NCBI GenBank assembly: GCA_023437225.1
Contig: JAEZGS010000001.1
Coordinates: 248,001-312,000 of the forward strand
Direction: 5' to 3'
DNA: 64,000 bases
From: Bacteroidota bacterium
GTDB taxonomy: Bacteria > Bacteroidota > Bacteroidia > Chitinophagales > Chitinophagaceae
The position numbers and the translations under genes were made by a program. Below, in pieces: positions 1 to 8,402 of this stretch. The notes under the pieces are model-generated. The model worked only from the letters and a program-made list of their open reading frames with translations. It was not told the DNA's origin and made no database searches. Numbering within the stretch: position 1 is the stretch's first letter; the number at the start of each line of letters is the position of its first letter.

Positions 1-1
1 T

Positions 2-1345
2 CCGCACAACCTGGCTCAGAAAACCGAAGTCATGGTGGAACATTTCCGCAGAATAACCATGCACAAAATTGGGGGCAAAGCGAAGGCAATGGTGGTTACC
101 GGTAGTAGGTTGCACGCTGTGCGGTACAAACAGGAGTTTGATCGATACATAAAGAACAAGGGGTACACAGATCTAAAAACGCTAGTCGCTTTCTCGGGGA
201 CAGTCATTGACGATCAGAAGCTGGAATACACCGAACCCGGCATGAACGGCTTTTCAGAGAAAGAACTTCCAGAACATTTTAAGTCCAATGAGTACGGGGT
301 ATTGATTGTTGCAGAAAAGTACCAAACAGGCTTCGATCAGCCGCTACTTCATACGATGTACGTAGACAAAAAACTTTCTGGTGTAAAAGCCGTGCAAACA
401 CTTTCCCGATTAAACCGCATCTTTCCTGGAAAGGAAGATACGTTTGTGCTGGACTTGGCTAATGAGCCAGAAGATATACAGAAGTCTTTTCAGCCATATT
501 ATGAGATGACCGAACTCCAGGAGTATTCGGATCCAAACCACGTGTACGATCTGAAGACTCGATTAGAACATGCGCAAGTGATTTGGGTCAACGAAGTAGA
601 AGAGTTCAACCGATTGTTCTTTAATCCATATTTCGCCGCCAAAGATCAGGGCAAACTGAACGGATTAATCAACCCTGCTGTAGACCGCTTTAAACACTTG
701 CCAACGCTAAAAGAAGGGGAAGTGTCAGCCGAGTTCACTCAAGAGGATTTTAAACACACCATACAGGTTTTCCTACGCTTTTATGGGTTTATAACACAGA
801 TAGTGAACTTCAACGATATTGAACTCGTGAAGTTTTATACATACTGCCGCTTTCTGGAACGGAAGTTACCAGCGCAAAATCAGACAGAAGCCTTCCGGCT
901 GAACGGAGATGAAATTGCTCTTGAGTATTACCGGTTGCAAAAGTTAGCGGAGAATATCAATATCGAACTCAATCCTGAGACAGGAACGCTCGACAATCTT
1001 GAGGATGCAGGTATGGGCTATGTTAAACAAGAAAAAGCACCCTTATCTGAAATTATCAAAAACGTCAATACCAGATTTGGAACTGAGTTCACAGATGCAG
1101 ATAGGTTGCTTATTGATCAGGTGATAGAAGACTGTGTACAGGATGAAGATCTTGCCCACCAGGCACGAAGTAACAGTATGGAAAATTTCAAGTATGGATT
1201 TGAAGATAAAGTTCTCAATATGTGGATTGATAGAATGGGTCAGAATGAAGAGTTTTTTCGGAACATCATGGACAATGACAAGCTTTCCAGGATGGTAAAT
1301 GACTATGTGATGCAGCAAGTGTATCACCGCCTTCGATCACTCTAA
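2..1345 (+). CDS. hsdR: Type I restriction endonuclease R subunit, C-terminal part (partial)
   Basis: The reading frame is already open at base 2, so the 5' part lies outside the window; 447 residues are visible. It holds the second RecA-like lobe of an SF2 translocase: a segment reading VAEKYQTGFDQP, followed by the motif VI-like QTLSRLNR, then the long helical C-terminal region typical of HsdR. HsdR is the ATP-driven motor and nuclease of the HsdRMS complex, which cuts unmodified foreign DNA. The PD-(D/E)XK nuclease and Walker A would lie upstream and cannot be checked. Mrr follows after 20 bp, so the two form a restriction cluster. HsdM and HsdS are not seen and should lie to the left. Confidence 0.9.
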   Translation, partial: PHNLAQKTEVMVEHFRRITMHKIGGKAKAMVVTGSRLHAVRYKQEFDRYIKNKGYTDLKTLVAFSGTVIDDQKLEYTEPGMNGFSEKELPEHFKSNEYGVLIVAEKYQTGFDQPLLHTMYVDKKLSGVKAVQTLSRLNRIFPGKEDTFVLDLANEPEDIQKSFQPYYEMTELQEYSDPNHVYDLKTRLEHAQVIWVNEVEEFNRLFFNPYFAAKDQGKLNGLINPAVDRFKHLPTLKEGEVSAEFTQEDFKHTIQVFLRFYGFITQIVNFNDIELVKFYTYCRFLERKLPAQNQTEAFRLNGDEIALEYYRLQKLAENINIELNPETGTLDNLEDAGMGYVKQEKAPLSEIIKNVNTRFGTEFTDADRLLIDQVIEDCVQDEDLAHQARSNSMENFKYGFEDKVLNMWIDRMGQNEEFFRNIMDNDKLSRMVNDYVMQQVYHRLRSL

Positions 1346-1365
1346 ACTCATAATCTTAATAAACT

Positions 1366-2301
1366 ATGCTCGCTATTAACTTGAAAGAGGTTCCGGGGTT
1401 TCAATATTTCATGCGCCCTTTCTTGGAGGTTCTATCCGATGGAAAGGAGAAACATATGCTAACCATAATAGATGAAATAGTCAAACGTGAAGCATTAACC
1501 GAAGAGCAGTTAGCTCAAAAGATCCCAAGTGGAAGAGCCACTCTTGTTGGCAATCGTATTGCATGGGTGCGCACATACCTTTATAAAGCCGGGTTGATTC
1601 ATCGGGTTGCGCGAGGTATATACAGTATTACTGAAAGCGCAAAAGTGTTACTGTCAACGCATTCAGGGCCAATTGATGTAAAGGTGTTGCGACAGTTGCA
1701 ACCCTTTCAAAACTGGTTGGCATCTTTCGATGGAAGTGGAGCAGGAAATGAAAGCGAAGAAGTTGTAACCGAGTCTACACTTACCCCTTTGGAAACACTT
1801 GACGCATCGTATGAAAGTATCATGCAGACAGTAGGTGCAGACTTGTTAGAAAGGCTAAAAAACTGTAAGCCGGTTTTCTTTGAATCTCTAGTTGTGAAAG
1901 TATTAATGGCAATGGGATACGGTGGCTTCAATGAAGATCGTGGCGAAGTCACTCAATACAGCGGCGATGGCGGTATCGATGGAATTATCAAAGAAGACAA
2001 ACTTGGACTGGACACAATATACATCCAGGCAAAACGGTGGGATAACACAGTACCGGTTTCCGCTGTCCGTGACTTTGCCGGCTCTTTATTATCCAAGAAG
2101 GCTCGCAAGGGTGTCTTCATTACTACTTCGAACTTTCCCCAGTCAGCATATCAATTTGTGGGCAGCATTGACCCAAAGATTGTCTTAATCGATGGCCAAC
2201 AGTTAACAAAAATGATGTTAGAATACAATGTCGGTGTGGTTCCCGACAAAGTGTATGAACTAAAGAAAGTTCACAATGACTTTTTTGATGAAGAAGAATA
2301 A
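1366..2301 (+). CDS. mrr: Mrr-type restriction endonuclease
   Basis: 311 residues. The N-terminal ~100 residues form a winged-helix-like Mrr_N domain. The C-terminal Mrr_cat domain shows the PD-(D/E)XK-like signature: Glu173 in an FESLV segment, GDGGIDG at 200-206 with Asp205, and QAKRW at 221-225 with Gln221 and Lys223. Mrr enzymes cleave methylated or otherwise modified DNA, so this gene complements the adjacent Type I system, which targets unmodified DNA. It starts 20 bp after hsdR, probably as one transcript. All expected catalytic residues are present, so it looks intact. Confidence 0.9.
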   Translation: MLAINLKEVPGFQYFMRPFLEVLSDGKEKHMLTIIDEIVKREALTEEQLAQKIPSGRATLVGNRIAWVRTYLYKAGLIHRVARGIYSITESAKVLLSTHSGPIDVKVLRQLQPFQNWLASFDGSGAGNESEEVVTESTLTPLETLDASYESIMQTVGADLLERLKNCKPVFFESLVVKVLMAMGYGGFNEDRGEVTQYSGDGGIDGIIKEDKLGLDTIYIQAKRWDNTVPVSAVRDFAGSLLSKKARKGVFITTSNFPQSAYQFVGSIDPKIVLIDGQQLTKMMLEYNVGVVPDKVYELKKVHNDFFDEEE

Positions 2302-2404
2302 TATTTAAGGGATGAACGAAAGTATTTCTGGGGGACAGAGGTTGTTTCATTGGCAGTCGACCCTTCAGTTCACTGTGAGGGAACAGAGCCACGAATAGGT
2401 GACT

Positions 2405-2605
2405 ATGTTGCATTTCCCAAGGCCTGCGGCTGACGGCTGCTACTCCCAGCGCAACGATGCCGAGGTTGTGTTAAATAAGTATTTTGTAAAGCGCGACACC
2501 ATCGTTGAGAGCCAAGACCTCCATCGACGTAACATTCAAATTGCGATATTTGCTGCGGTAGCGTTGAGTATAAATATACTTGTAGTGATTGTTTTTTTGT
2601 TATAG
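2405..2605 (+). CDS. Small tail-anchored hypothetical protein
   Basis: A 66-residue frame from ATG 2405 (a GTG at 2399 is an alternative). Residues 1-45 are polar and the last ~22 form one hydrophobic segment (IQIAIFAAVALSINIL...) ending in FLL, i.e. a C-terminal tail anchor with the bulk in the cytoplasm. I do not recognise the family. It sits 103 bp after mrr on the same strand, inside the restriction island, so a defence accessory role is possible but unproven. Short length keeps confidence moderate. Confidence 0.45.
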   Translation: MLHFPRPAADGCYSQRNDAEVVLNKYFVKRDTIVESQDLHRRNIQIAIFAAVALSINILVVIVFLL

Positions 2606-2749
2606 TTTCTATTTACAAATAGCTTTTCAGATGGATCGCTTTTTATTGACAAGGAATAGTATTATGCCTGGTTGCTTGCCCTTCAGTGGAACCAGCTCTC
2701 ATCGTTGCGTATCTTCGTTTGAATTGTATTAGTAAAGACATCAATAAAT

Positions 2750-3433
2750 ATGCAACAGTATATCCAAGGACTTTTGCCTCGACTTAAACAGATCAGCAAA
2801 AATCTAGATCATGTCGAAAACTTTGTTGATAAGCCTTGGGTTCACATTGACAATGAAAGGGGGCGTTTGTTATATATCTTCAAACGGGACCAAACGTTGC
2901 TTCTCTCCGTCAACGGCAGGGTAACGACGGGCTCGTGGGAATACATACAACCAGCAAACAGTCTGCTCATCTCCCATACTGGAGAACAATATCTTTTGAA
3001 CCATGCATTTGTGTCTAACGGTTTGATGGTCTTAAAACTGGACGGCACCCAAAATCTCTGGGTGATGATAAATGAACATGTCATTCCCGACCTCGATGTT
3101 GAGCGTTACCTCCAAGACTTCGTTAATCAGGGAACCAATGCTCCCAGCGACAAGTATCTTTTAGATGTTCAAATCCAAACCCACAAAGGGGCGATTTTAG
3201 TGAAAGCCCGGCAGGGAATACTGACTCGGGAATTGCCCGTTTTAAATGCTCAAACGTTTCCTGATGGGACATATGACGTTATTAACAACGAGGAATATAA
3301 AGCTGTAGAGATTCAGAATGGAAGGATTTCGAGGCTCGTCCATAAGAGCCAAAGTTCCGAGGTCATTTTGTTCTTTGTTGGACTTGTGCTTGTTGTCTTG
3401 CTGATACTAGCAGTGGTTGGTCTCCGTCACTAG
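2750..3433 (+). CDS. Conserved-looking membrane-anchored protein of unknown function
   Basis: 227 residues. Residues ~25-125 are rich in beta-strand pattern with regularly spaced Trp, Gly and aliphatic residues (PWVHID, LLLSVNGRV, GSWEYIQPANSLLI, YLLNHAF, LMVLKLDG). This resembles a repeated beta-sandwich or PH-like fold seen in uncharacterised Bacteroidota proteins (from memory). The last ~22 residues are a strongly hydrophobic segment (VILFFVGLVLVVLLIL) ending VGLRH, a single C-terminal transmembrane anchor; there is no signal peptide. It is the second tail-anchored product in a row next to hsdR-mrr. No catalytic motif is seen. Confidence 0.75.
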   Translation: MQQYIQGLLPRLKQISKNLDHVENFVDKPWVHIDNERGRLLYIFKRDQTLLLSVNGRVTTGSWEYIQPANSLLISHTGEQYLLNHAFVSNGLMVLKLDGTQNLWVMINEHVIPDLDVERYLQDFVNQGTNAPSDKYLLDVQIQTHKGAILVKARQGILTRELPVLNAQTFPDGTYDVINNEEYKAVEIQNGRISRLVHKSQSSEVILFFVGLVLVVLLILAVVGLRH

Positions 3434-3561
3434 ATGCGTCACTTCGCGTCACTTTTGCTACATTTGAGCTGGTAACAATATTTCCCAACCCTGCATACGT
3501 GCACCAGTTTCCGGATCTCCCAATTGGCCTGAAAGCCGCTACAGATAACCCTTTCAGGCAT

Positions 3562-3590
3562 AAAAAAAGACCCACATTGCTGTGAGTCTT
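3562..3590 (-). terminator. Intrinsic terminator of tRNA-Phe
   Basis: On the minus strand AAGACTCAC pairs with GTGGGTCTT (one G-U wobble) around an AGCAATG-like loop and runs straight into seven T. It lies 5 nt past the 3' end of the tRNA. Confidence 0.85.
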
Positions 3591-3595
3591 CTTCG

Positions 3596-3668
3596 TGGTG
3601 TGGGGCGGGATCGAACCGCCGACACAAGGATTTTCAGTCCTTTGCTCTACCGACTGAGCTACCGCACC
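3596..3668 (-). tRNA. tRNA-Phe (anticodon GAA)
   Basis: A 73-nt cloverleaf on the minus strand. The acceptor 5' strand is GGTGCGG (3668-3662), the anticodon stem-loop AAGGA/CTGAAAA/TCCTT gives GAA, and the T-arm is GGCGG/TTCGATC/CCGCC. No CCA is encoded; the discriminator is A. The acceptor 3' strand reads CCACACC, giving a C5-A68 mismatch in an otherwise paired stem. The 3' end points to the restriction island, the usual orientation for tRNA-targeted integration. Confidence 0.95.
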
Positions 3669-3773
3669 ATCCTTCGGTCTATTTAACCGGGGTTGCAAAT
3701 GTACAGACCCGCCGTCATAAATCCATAAACGACCGTAAAAATTTTTACGCCCCCCTGCGACTCAGCGATTTAA

Positions 3774-3829
3774 GCATTTTGCATTTCGCATTTCGCCTTT
3801 GGCATTTCCCATTTCCCATTTCCCATTTC
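3774..3829 (+). repeat. Heptamer tandem array (8 units of GCATTTC type)
   Basis: Eight consecutive 7-bp units: GCATTTT, GCATTTC, GCATTTC, GCCTTTG, GCATTTC, then CCATTTC three times. It ends 6 bp from the recQ stop codon, so it is the immediate 3' flank of recQ. The same heptamer family occurs at 33,283 and 55,920. Confidence 0.9.
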
Positions 3830-3835
3830 GAATAA

Positions 3836-6118
3836 TCACATTCCATATTGCGCGAGAAACTTGATCCGCATGATCTTTAACTGCTCCCAGTTGAAATTGC
3901 CATCGGACAATTCCTCCTGCGCTACCTGCAATGATGAAGTCTCACATCCCTTGAAATATTCCAATATATCGTCCTGCTCATATTCGTCCAGCATCTCGTC
4001 GATGGCATAATCCAAATTCAACTTCGTTCCGCTGGCCGCAATTGTTTCCATCTCCTCCAGCAATTCGTCGAGTCGCAGTCCCTTATTCTTCGCGATGGTA
4101 TCGAGCGGTATTCTTTTATCCGTTTGCTGAATGATATAAACTTTATTGCCACTCTTATTCACCACACTCTTCATCACAAAATCATCGGGACGTTCAATGC
4201 TATTATCCTGAACATACCTGGAAATAAGTTCAACGAAAGGTTTCCCATAACGCATCGCCTTACCCTTGCTTACACCTGAACATTTTTCCAGCTCCTGGAT
4301 ATTGGTTGGATACAAGGTAGCCATATCCTGCAGTGACGATTCAAGGAAAATTACAAATGGTGGCAGTCCTTTTTTCTTTGCTTCTTTCTGCCTGAGCTCC
4401 TTCAACATTTCGAAGAGTTGATTGTCTGTTGCGCTTGCCACCGCATTTTCAGCACCCTCTTCATCATCATCGGCATTAGCGTCTTCAAACAAATTGTTGA
4501 GTACGATCTTAAAGCTGCGTGGCTTCTTCTCAAAATCATTGCCCTTCTTTGTGATCTTCAACACGCCATAATCTTCAATGTCCTTGCTGAGTAAACCTTC
4601 AAGAAGCATCTGCCTGATCACGGTATTCCAGTAATGATCCTGCTGATCTTTACCAATTCCAAATTCATCAAGTCCATCGTGCCGGAACATCTGCACATTC
4701 TGCGTCATTCTTCCGGCCATGAAATTCACTGTATAATCTGTTGGGAACCTTTCATCCAATGCCCGAACTGCTTTCAAAACTTTCAGCACTTCATCTTTAG
4801 CTTCCACCATTTCTTTTGGATGCAGGCAATTGTCGCACGCTCCGCAGTTCTTTTCGGTATACTGCTCACCGAAATAGCTCATCAGTGTTTTTCTTCTACA
4901 TACACCACTTTCTGCAAATGCCACAGTCTCCGAAATCAGCTGTGCGCCTACTTCGCGCTCACTTAATGGTTTATCGCGCATCAGGTGCTCGAGCTTGGAA
5001 ACATCCTTGTGAGAATAATACAAAATACATTTCCCTTCGAGTCCATCGCGACCGGCACGGCCGGTTTCCTGGTAGTAATTCTCAATGCTCTTCGGAATGT
5101 TATAGTGAATAACAAAACGTATGTCGGGCTTATCGATCCCCATTCCAAATGCGATCGTTGCAACGATTACCTGAACCGATTCATTCATGAACAGGTCCTG
5201 GCGATCGGCTCTTAACTTGCTGTCAAGTCCTGCATGGTAGGCAACTGCCTTGACGCCGTTCGCAACAAGGAGGTCTGCAAGTTCTTCGGTTGTCTTGCGA
5301 TTGAGGGTATATATGATGCCGCTCTTTCCTTTATGATTGAGGATGAAGCGGACAATACTTTTCACCGTCTGATCTTTCTTCACCTTTGGCTGGATCTCGT
5401 AATACAGATTCGGCCTGTTGAACGACGATATAAAGATCTCCGGATAGTGTAATTCAAGGTTTTTAATGATATCGCTCTGAACCTTCGGAGTAGCGGTTGC
5501 AGTGAGTGCTATCACCGGCGCCGTCGGATTGATCTGCGACATCATCTCTTTAAGCCTGCGGTATTCCGGTCGGAAATCGTGCCCCCATTCAGATATACAA
5601 TGCGCTTCGTCCACTGCAAAAAAAGAAATCTTCAGATCGCTGAAGAAGTCGAGGTTTTCCTGTTTGGTCAGTGTTTCTGGAGCCACATAAAGCATCTTCG
5701 TTTTGCCTGTAAGCAGATCACCACGAACAAGGTTTATTTGTTTCTTGCTTAAAGTTGAATTGAGGAAATGTGCTACGTCATCGTTGCTGCTATAGCTTCG
5801 AACCAGGTCCACCTGGTTTTTCATCAATGCGATAAGAGGGCTAACTATAATTGCAACACCTTCGCAAAGCATTGCGGGCAACTGGTAGCATAAACTTTTT
5901 CCGCCGCCGGTTGGCTTAATTACAAAAGTATCCCTGCCGGCAAGCAGACTTTGAATGATTGCCTCCTGGTTTCCTTTGAATGCGTCGAATCCAAAGTTTT
6001 CCTGTAAGGCTGCATTAAGATCTGCAGAGCTAAACCGGGTGTTAGTAATTGCCTTAACCGTTGCAGCTTCCTTTCTTGCCGTCCGCGAAGTGCGAGCGGC
6101 TTTTTTTGTCATTGTCAT
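3836..6118 (-). CDS. recQ: ATP-dependent DNA helicase RecQ
   Basis: 760 residues (ATG 6118; ATG 6112 two codons later is equally possible). Order: basic Ala-rich leader of ~25 residues; SF2 helicase core with Walker A GGGKS (Lys74) and the Walker B DEAH box near residue 170 within a VDEAHCISEWGHDFRP segment; motif VI QETGRAGRDG; RecQ-Ct zinc region with CRRK...C, CGAC and C; winged helix; and an HRDC domain near 600-690. RecQ unwinds recombination and stalled-fork intermediates 3' to 5'. The acidic tail is usual for Bacteroidota RecQ. It is transcribed away from kdsD; the spacer between them is 213 bp. Confidence 0.97.
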   Translation of the reverse strand: MTMTKKAARTSRTARKEAATVKAITNTRFSSADLNAALQENFGFDAFKGNQEAIIQSLLAGRDTFVIKPTGGGKSLCYQLPAMLCEGVAIIVSPLIALMKNQVDLVRSYSSNDDVAHFLNSTLSKKQINLVRGDLLTGKTKMLYVAPETLTKQENLDFFSDLKISFFAVDEAHCISEWGHDFRPEYRRLKEMMSQINPTAPVIALTATATPKVQSDIIKNLELHYPEIFISSFNRPNLYYEIQPKVKKDQTVKSIVRFILNHKGKSGIIYTLNRKTTEELADLLVANGVKAVAYHAGLDSKLRADRQDLFMNESVQVIVATIAFGMGIDKPDIRFVIHYNIPKSIENYYQETGRAGRDGLEGKCILYYSHKDVSKLEHLMRDKPLSEREVGAQLISETVAFAESGVCRRKTLMSYFGEQYTEKNCGACDNCLHPKEMVEAKDEVLKVLKAVRALDERFPTDYTVNFMAGRMTQNVQMFRHDGLDEFGIGKDQQDHYWNTVIRQMLLEGLLSKDIEDYGVLKITKKGNDFEKKPRSFKIVLNNLFEDANADDDEEGAENAVASATDNQLFEMLKELRQKEAKKKGLPPFVIFLESSLQDMATLYPTNIQELEKCSGVSKGKAMRYGKPFVELISRYVQDNSIERPDDFVMKSVVNKSGNKVYIIQQTDKRIPLDTIAKNKGLRLDELLEEMETIAASGTKLNLDYAIDEMLDEYEQDDILEYFKGCETSSLQVAQEELSDGNFNWEQLKIMRIKFLAQYGM

Positions 6119-6318
6119 GAGCTGTGTATTACCTTCTTCACAATTATGAGCCTATCTAATTTAAGCCCTTTCCGTTTAAGAGGGGAGCGAATTTACTCCA
6201 TTTAAAGGGTTTATTAACGGCTGAAACGCTAAAGTTCGACGGCTTTGTGGCGCTGAAACACGGTTTTTCAGGGGAATAAATGGATTTGCTTATTAGGGGC
6301 GGTCTTCACAAATCTTCC

Positions 6319-6326
6319 TAAGTTTG
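6319..6326 (+). promoter_or_regulatory. -7 element for kdsD
   Basis: TAAGTTTG fits the Bacteroidota consensus TAnnTTTG. It ends only 5 nt before the ATG at 6332, which implies a very short or absent 5' leader. No TTG at the expected -33 spacing. Confidence 0.55.
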
Positions 6327-6331
6327 CGGGC

Positions 6332-7303
6332 ATGCATCCATCAACAACGGACATCCTATCCATTGCCAAACGTACCATCGGTCTTGAAGCAAAAGCGATC
6401 GCCGCGCTTGATCCCATGATCAATGAAGATTTCGAGAAAGCAGTCCATGCCATATACACTTCCCGCGGCCGCCTGGTTATCAGCGGCATTGGTAAGAGTG
6501 CAATCATAGCTCAGAAAATAGTGGCAACACTTAATTCCACCGGTACCCCGGCGATCTTCCTTCATGCCGCAGACGCCATTCATGGTGATCTTGGAATGGT
6601 TCAGGCCGAAGATGTAGTGATGATTATCAGCAAAAGCGGGGAATCACCGGAGATCAAAGTGCTGGTTCCTTTGATCCGCAATTTTGGAAATGTGCTTATC
6701 GCCATGGCCGGAAATGCAAATTCTTTACTGGCGCGTCAATCGGATATCTTCCTGAATACCACAGTTGATGCGGAAGCCTGCCCAAATAATCTGGCGCCCA
6801 CCAGCAGCACTACTGCCCAGTTAGTGATGGGTGATGCGCTTGCAGTTGTCCTGATGGAAATGAAAGGATTTGGCTCGGAAGACTTCGCCAAGTTCCACCC
6901 TGGCGGTATGCTTGGCAAGAAGCTTTACATGCGCGTCTCCGATCTCTACACCACCAATGAACGCCCATTTGTATTGGGAACAGCTGACCTGAAATCAATA
7001 ATTGTCTCCATTTCAAAAGGACGTGTTGGGGCTACGGCAGTGTTGAACGAACAGGCGGAAGTAGAGGGAGTGATAACAGATGGCGACCTGCGTCGGACCC
7101 TGGAAAAAGATGTTCCATTGAATACTTTAACGGCACACGATATCATGACTTCTTCTCCAAAGTCAATATCACCGGATGAACTCGCCATCAACGCACTGGA
7201 TAAAATGCGCAATCACGACATCACACAATTAGTTGTTTCGCGCGATGGACAGTATCTTGGCATCATTCACTTGCACGATCTTGTAAGAGAAGGATTGATC
7301 TGA
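6332..7303 (+). CDS. kdsD: Arabinose-5-phosphate isomerase (KpsF/GutQ/KdsD)
   Basis: 323 residues. It has an N-terminal SIS domain (about 35-180) with the conserved SGIGKSAIIAQK and ISKSGESPE phosphosugar-binding loops, then two CBS domains (about 205-323). It converts D-ribulose 5-phosphate to D-arabinose 5-phosphate, the first committed step to Kdo for lipopolysaccharide inner core. The ATG at 6332 fits the family N-terminus; the next Met is at residue 29, too deep in the fold. manC follows after 16 bp, so the pair forms a surface-sugar operon. Confidence 0.95.
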   Translation: MHPSTTDILSIAKRTIGLEAKAIAALDPMINEDFEKAVHAIYTSRGRLVISGIGKSAIIAQKIVATLNSTGTPAIFLHAADAIHGDLGMVQAEDVVMIISKSGESPEIKVLVPLIRNFGNVLIAMAGNANSLLARQSDIFLNTTVDAEACPNNLAPTSSTTAQLVMGDALAVVLMEMKGFGSEDFAKFHPGGMLGKKLYMRVSDLYTTNERPFVLGTADLKSIIVSISKGRVGATAVLNEQAEVEGVITDGDLRRTLEKDVPLNTLTAHDIMTSSPKSISPDELAINALDKMRNHDITQLVVSRDGQYLGIIHLHDLVREGLI

Positions 7304-7319
7304 CCCTAAACTAACGATT

Positions 7320-8402
7320 ATGAATAAGCACCACTACGTCGCAATAATGGCAGGCGGTATCGGCAGCAGATTTTGGCCGATGAGCAGAACAAATTACCCC
7401 AAGCAGTTTCTCGACATATTAAATACCGGTAAGACCTTGATACAGGCTACGTATGACCGGTTTGCGTCGTTCATGCCTCCCGAGAATATTTTCGTTGTTA
7501 CATCTACTGAGTATGTCAACATTGTCAAAAAACAATTACCGCAGCTCCCGATCCAAAATATTTTGGGGGAGCCTTCGCGAAAAAATACGGCGCCCTGCAT
7601 TGCATATATTTCTTTCAAGTTGCAGCAACTGGATCCGCAGGCAAAGCTAATTGTCGCCCCTGCCGATCATTTGATCCTGGATAATATCGGATTCACCAAG
7701 GTTTGCCTTGAAGCACTGGCATTTGTTTCTAAGCACAATGCATTACTTACTCTTGGTATTCAGCCTACGCATCCAAATACCGGGTACGGTTACATACAAT
7801 ATGAACAACATCCCGTATCGGATAATGTGTATAAAGTGAAGACCTTCACTGAAAAACCCAATCTTGAACTTGCAAGGACCTTTGTTTCAAGTGGCGAGTT
7901 CTTATGGAATGCAGGAATATTCGTGTGGCAGGTGAAGAATATATTACCGGCATTCGAAAAGTATTTGCCAGAGATCTATGAAGTATTTGCTTCTGATTCC
8001 GACAAGTTCAACACAACGGAAGAAGAAGCAGCACTTAATGCTATATATCCGCTGTGTTCAAGCATTTCAATCGATTTCGGCGTGATGGAAAAGGCCGATA
8101 ATGTTTATGTAATACCTTCTTCATTTGGTTGGAGCGATCTGGGTACATGGAACAGTGCATATGAAAACCTTGATAAAGACGAAAAAGAAAATGCAGTTGC
8201 GGGCGACAATGTAATGTTATTTGAAACACATAAGTGTATTGTACATAACGCTGCAGAAAAACTGGTAATGATAGAAGGCCTCGATGATTTTATTGTGGTT
8301 AATACCAATGATGCTTTGCTGATCTGTCGTAAAGAAAAAGAACAGGAGATCAAAGAATATGTGGCAGAGTTGAAACGCAAGAAAGGCGAAACCTTCATCT
8401 AA
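7320..8402 (+). CDS. manC: Mannose-1-phosphate guanylyltransferase
   Basis: 360 residues, the length of single-domain GMPases (no C-terminal isomerase domain). The N-terminal nucleotidyltransferase signature MAGGIGSRFWPMSR is followed by PKQFLD; a FTEKPN motif lies near 175-180 and a left-handed beta-helix-like tail follows. It makes GDP-mannose from mannose 1-phosphate and GTP for glycans, including GDP-fucose-derived ones. Its stop codon overlaps the convergent aminotransferase stop by 4 bp, leaving no room for a separate terminator. Confidence 0.95.
   Translation: MNKHHYVAIMAGGIGSRFWPMSRTNYPKQFLDILNTGKTLIQATYDRFASFMPPENIFVVTSTEYVNIVKKQLPQLPIQNILGEPSRKNTAPCIAYISFKLQQLDPQAKLIVAPADHLILDNIGFTKVCLEALAFVSKHNALLTLGIQPTHPNTGYGYIQYEQHPVSDNVYKVKTFTEKPNLELARTFVSSGEFLWNAGIFVWQVKNILPAFEKYLPEIYEVFASDSDKFNTTEEEAALNAIYPLCSSISIDFGVMEKADNVYVIPSSFGWSDLGTWNSAYENLDKDEKENAVAGDNVMLFETHKCIVHNAAEKLVMIEGLDDFIVVNTNDALLICRKEKEQEIKEYVAELKRKKGETFI

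Noticed and set aside
3363..3698. Open frame on the minus strand running through the tRNA-Phe gene (reads VAQSVEQRTENP...GSIPPHT)
   Set aside because: It is the translation of the tRNA itself, a common false gene; tRNA and terminator explain the sequence.
3774..3829. Possible CRISPR array
   Set aside because: Units are 7 bp with no spacers; the same applies to the 8- and 11-bp arrays. No cas gene is present.
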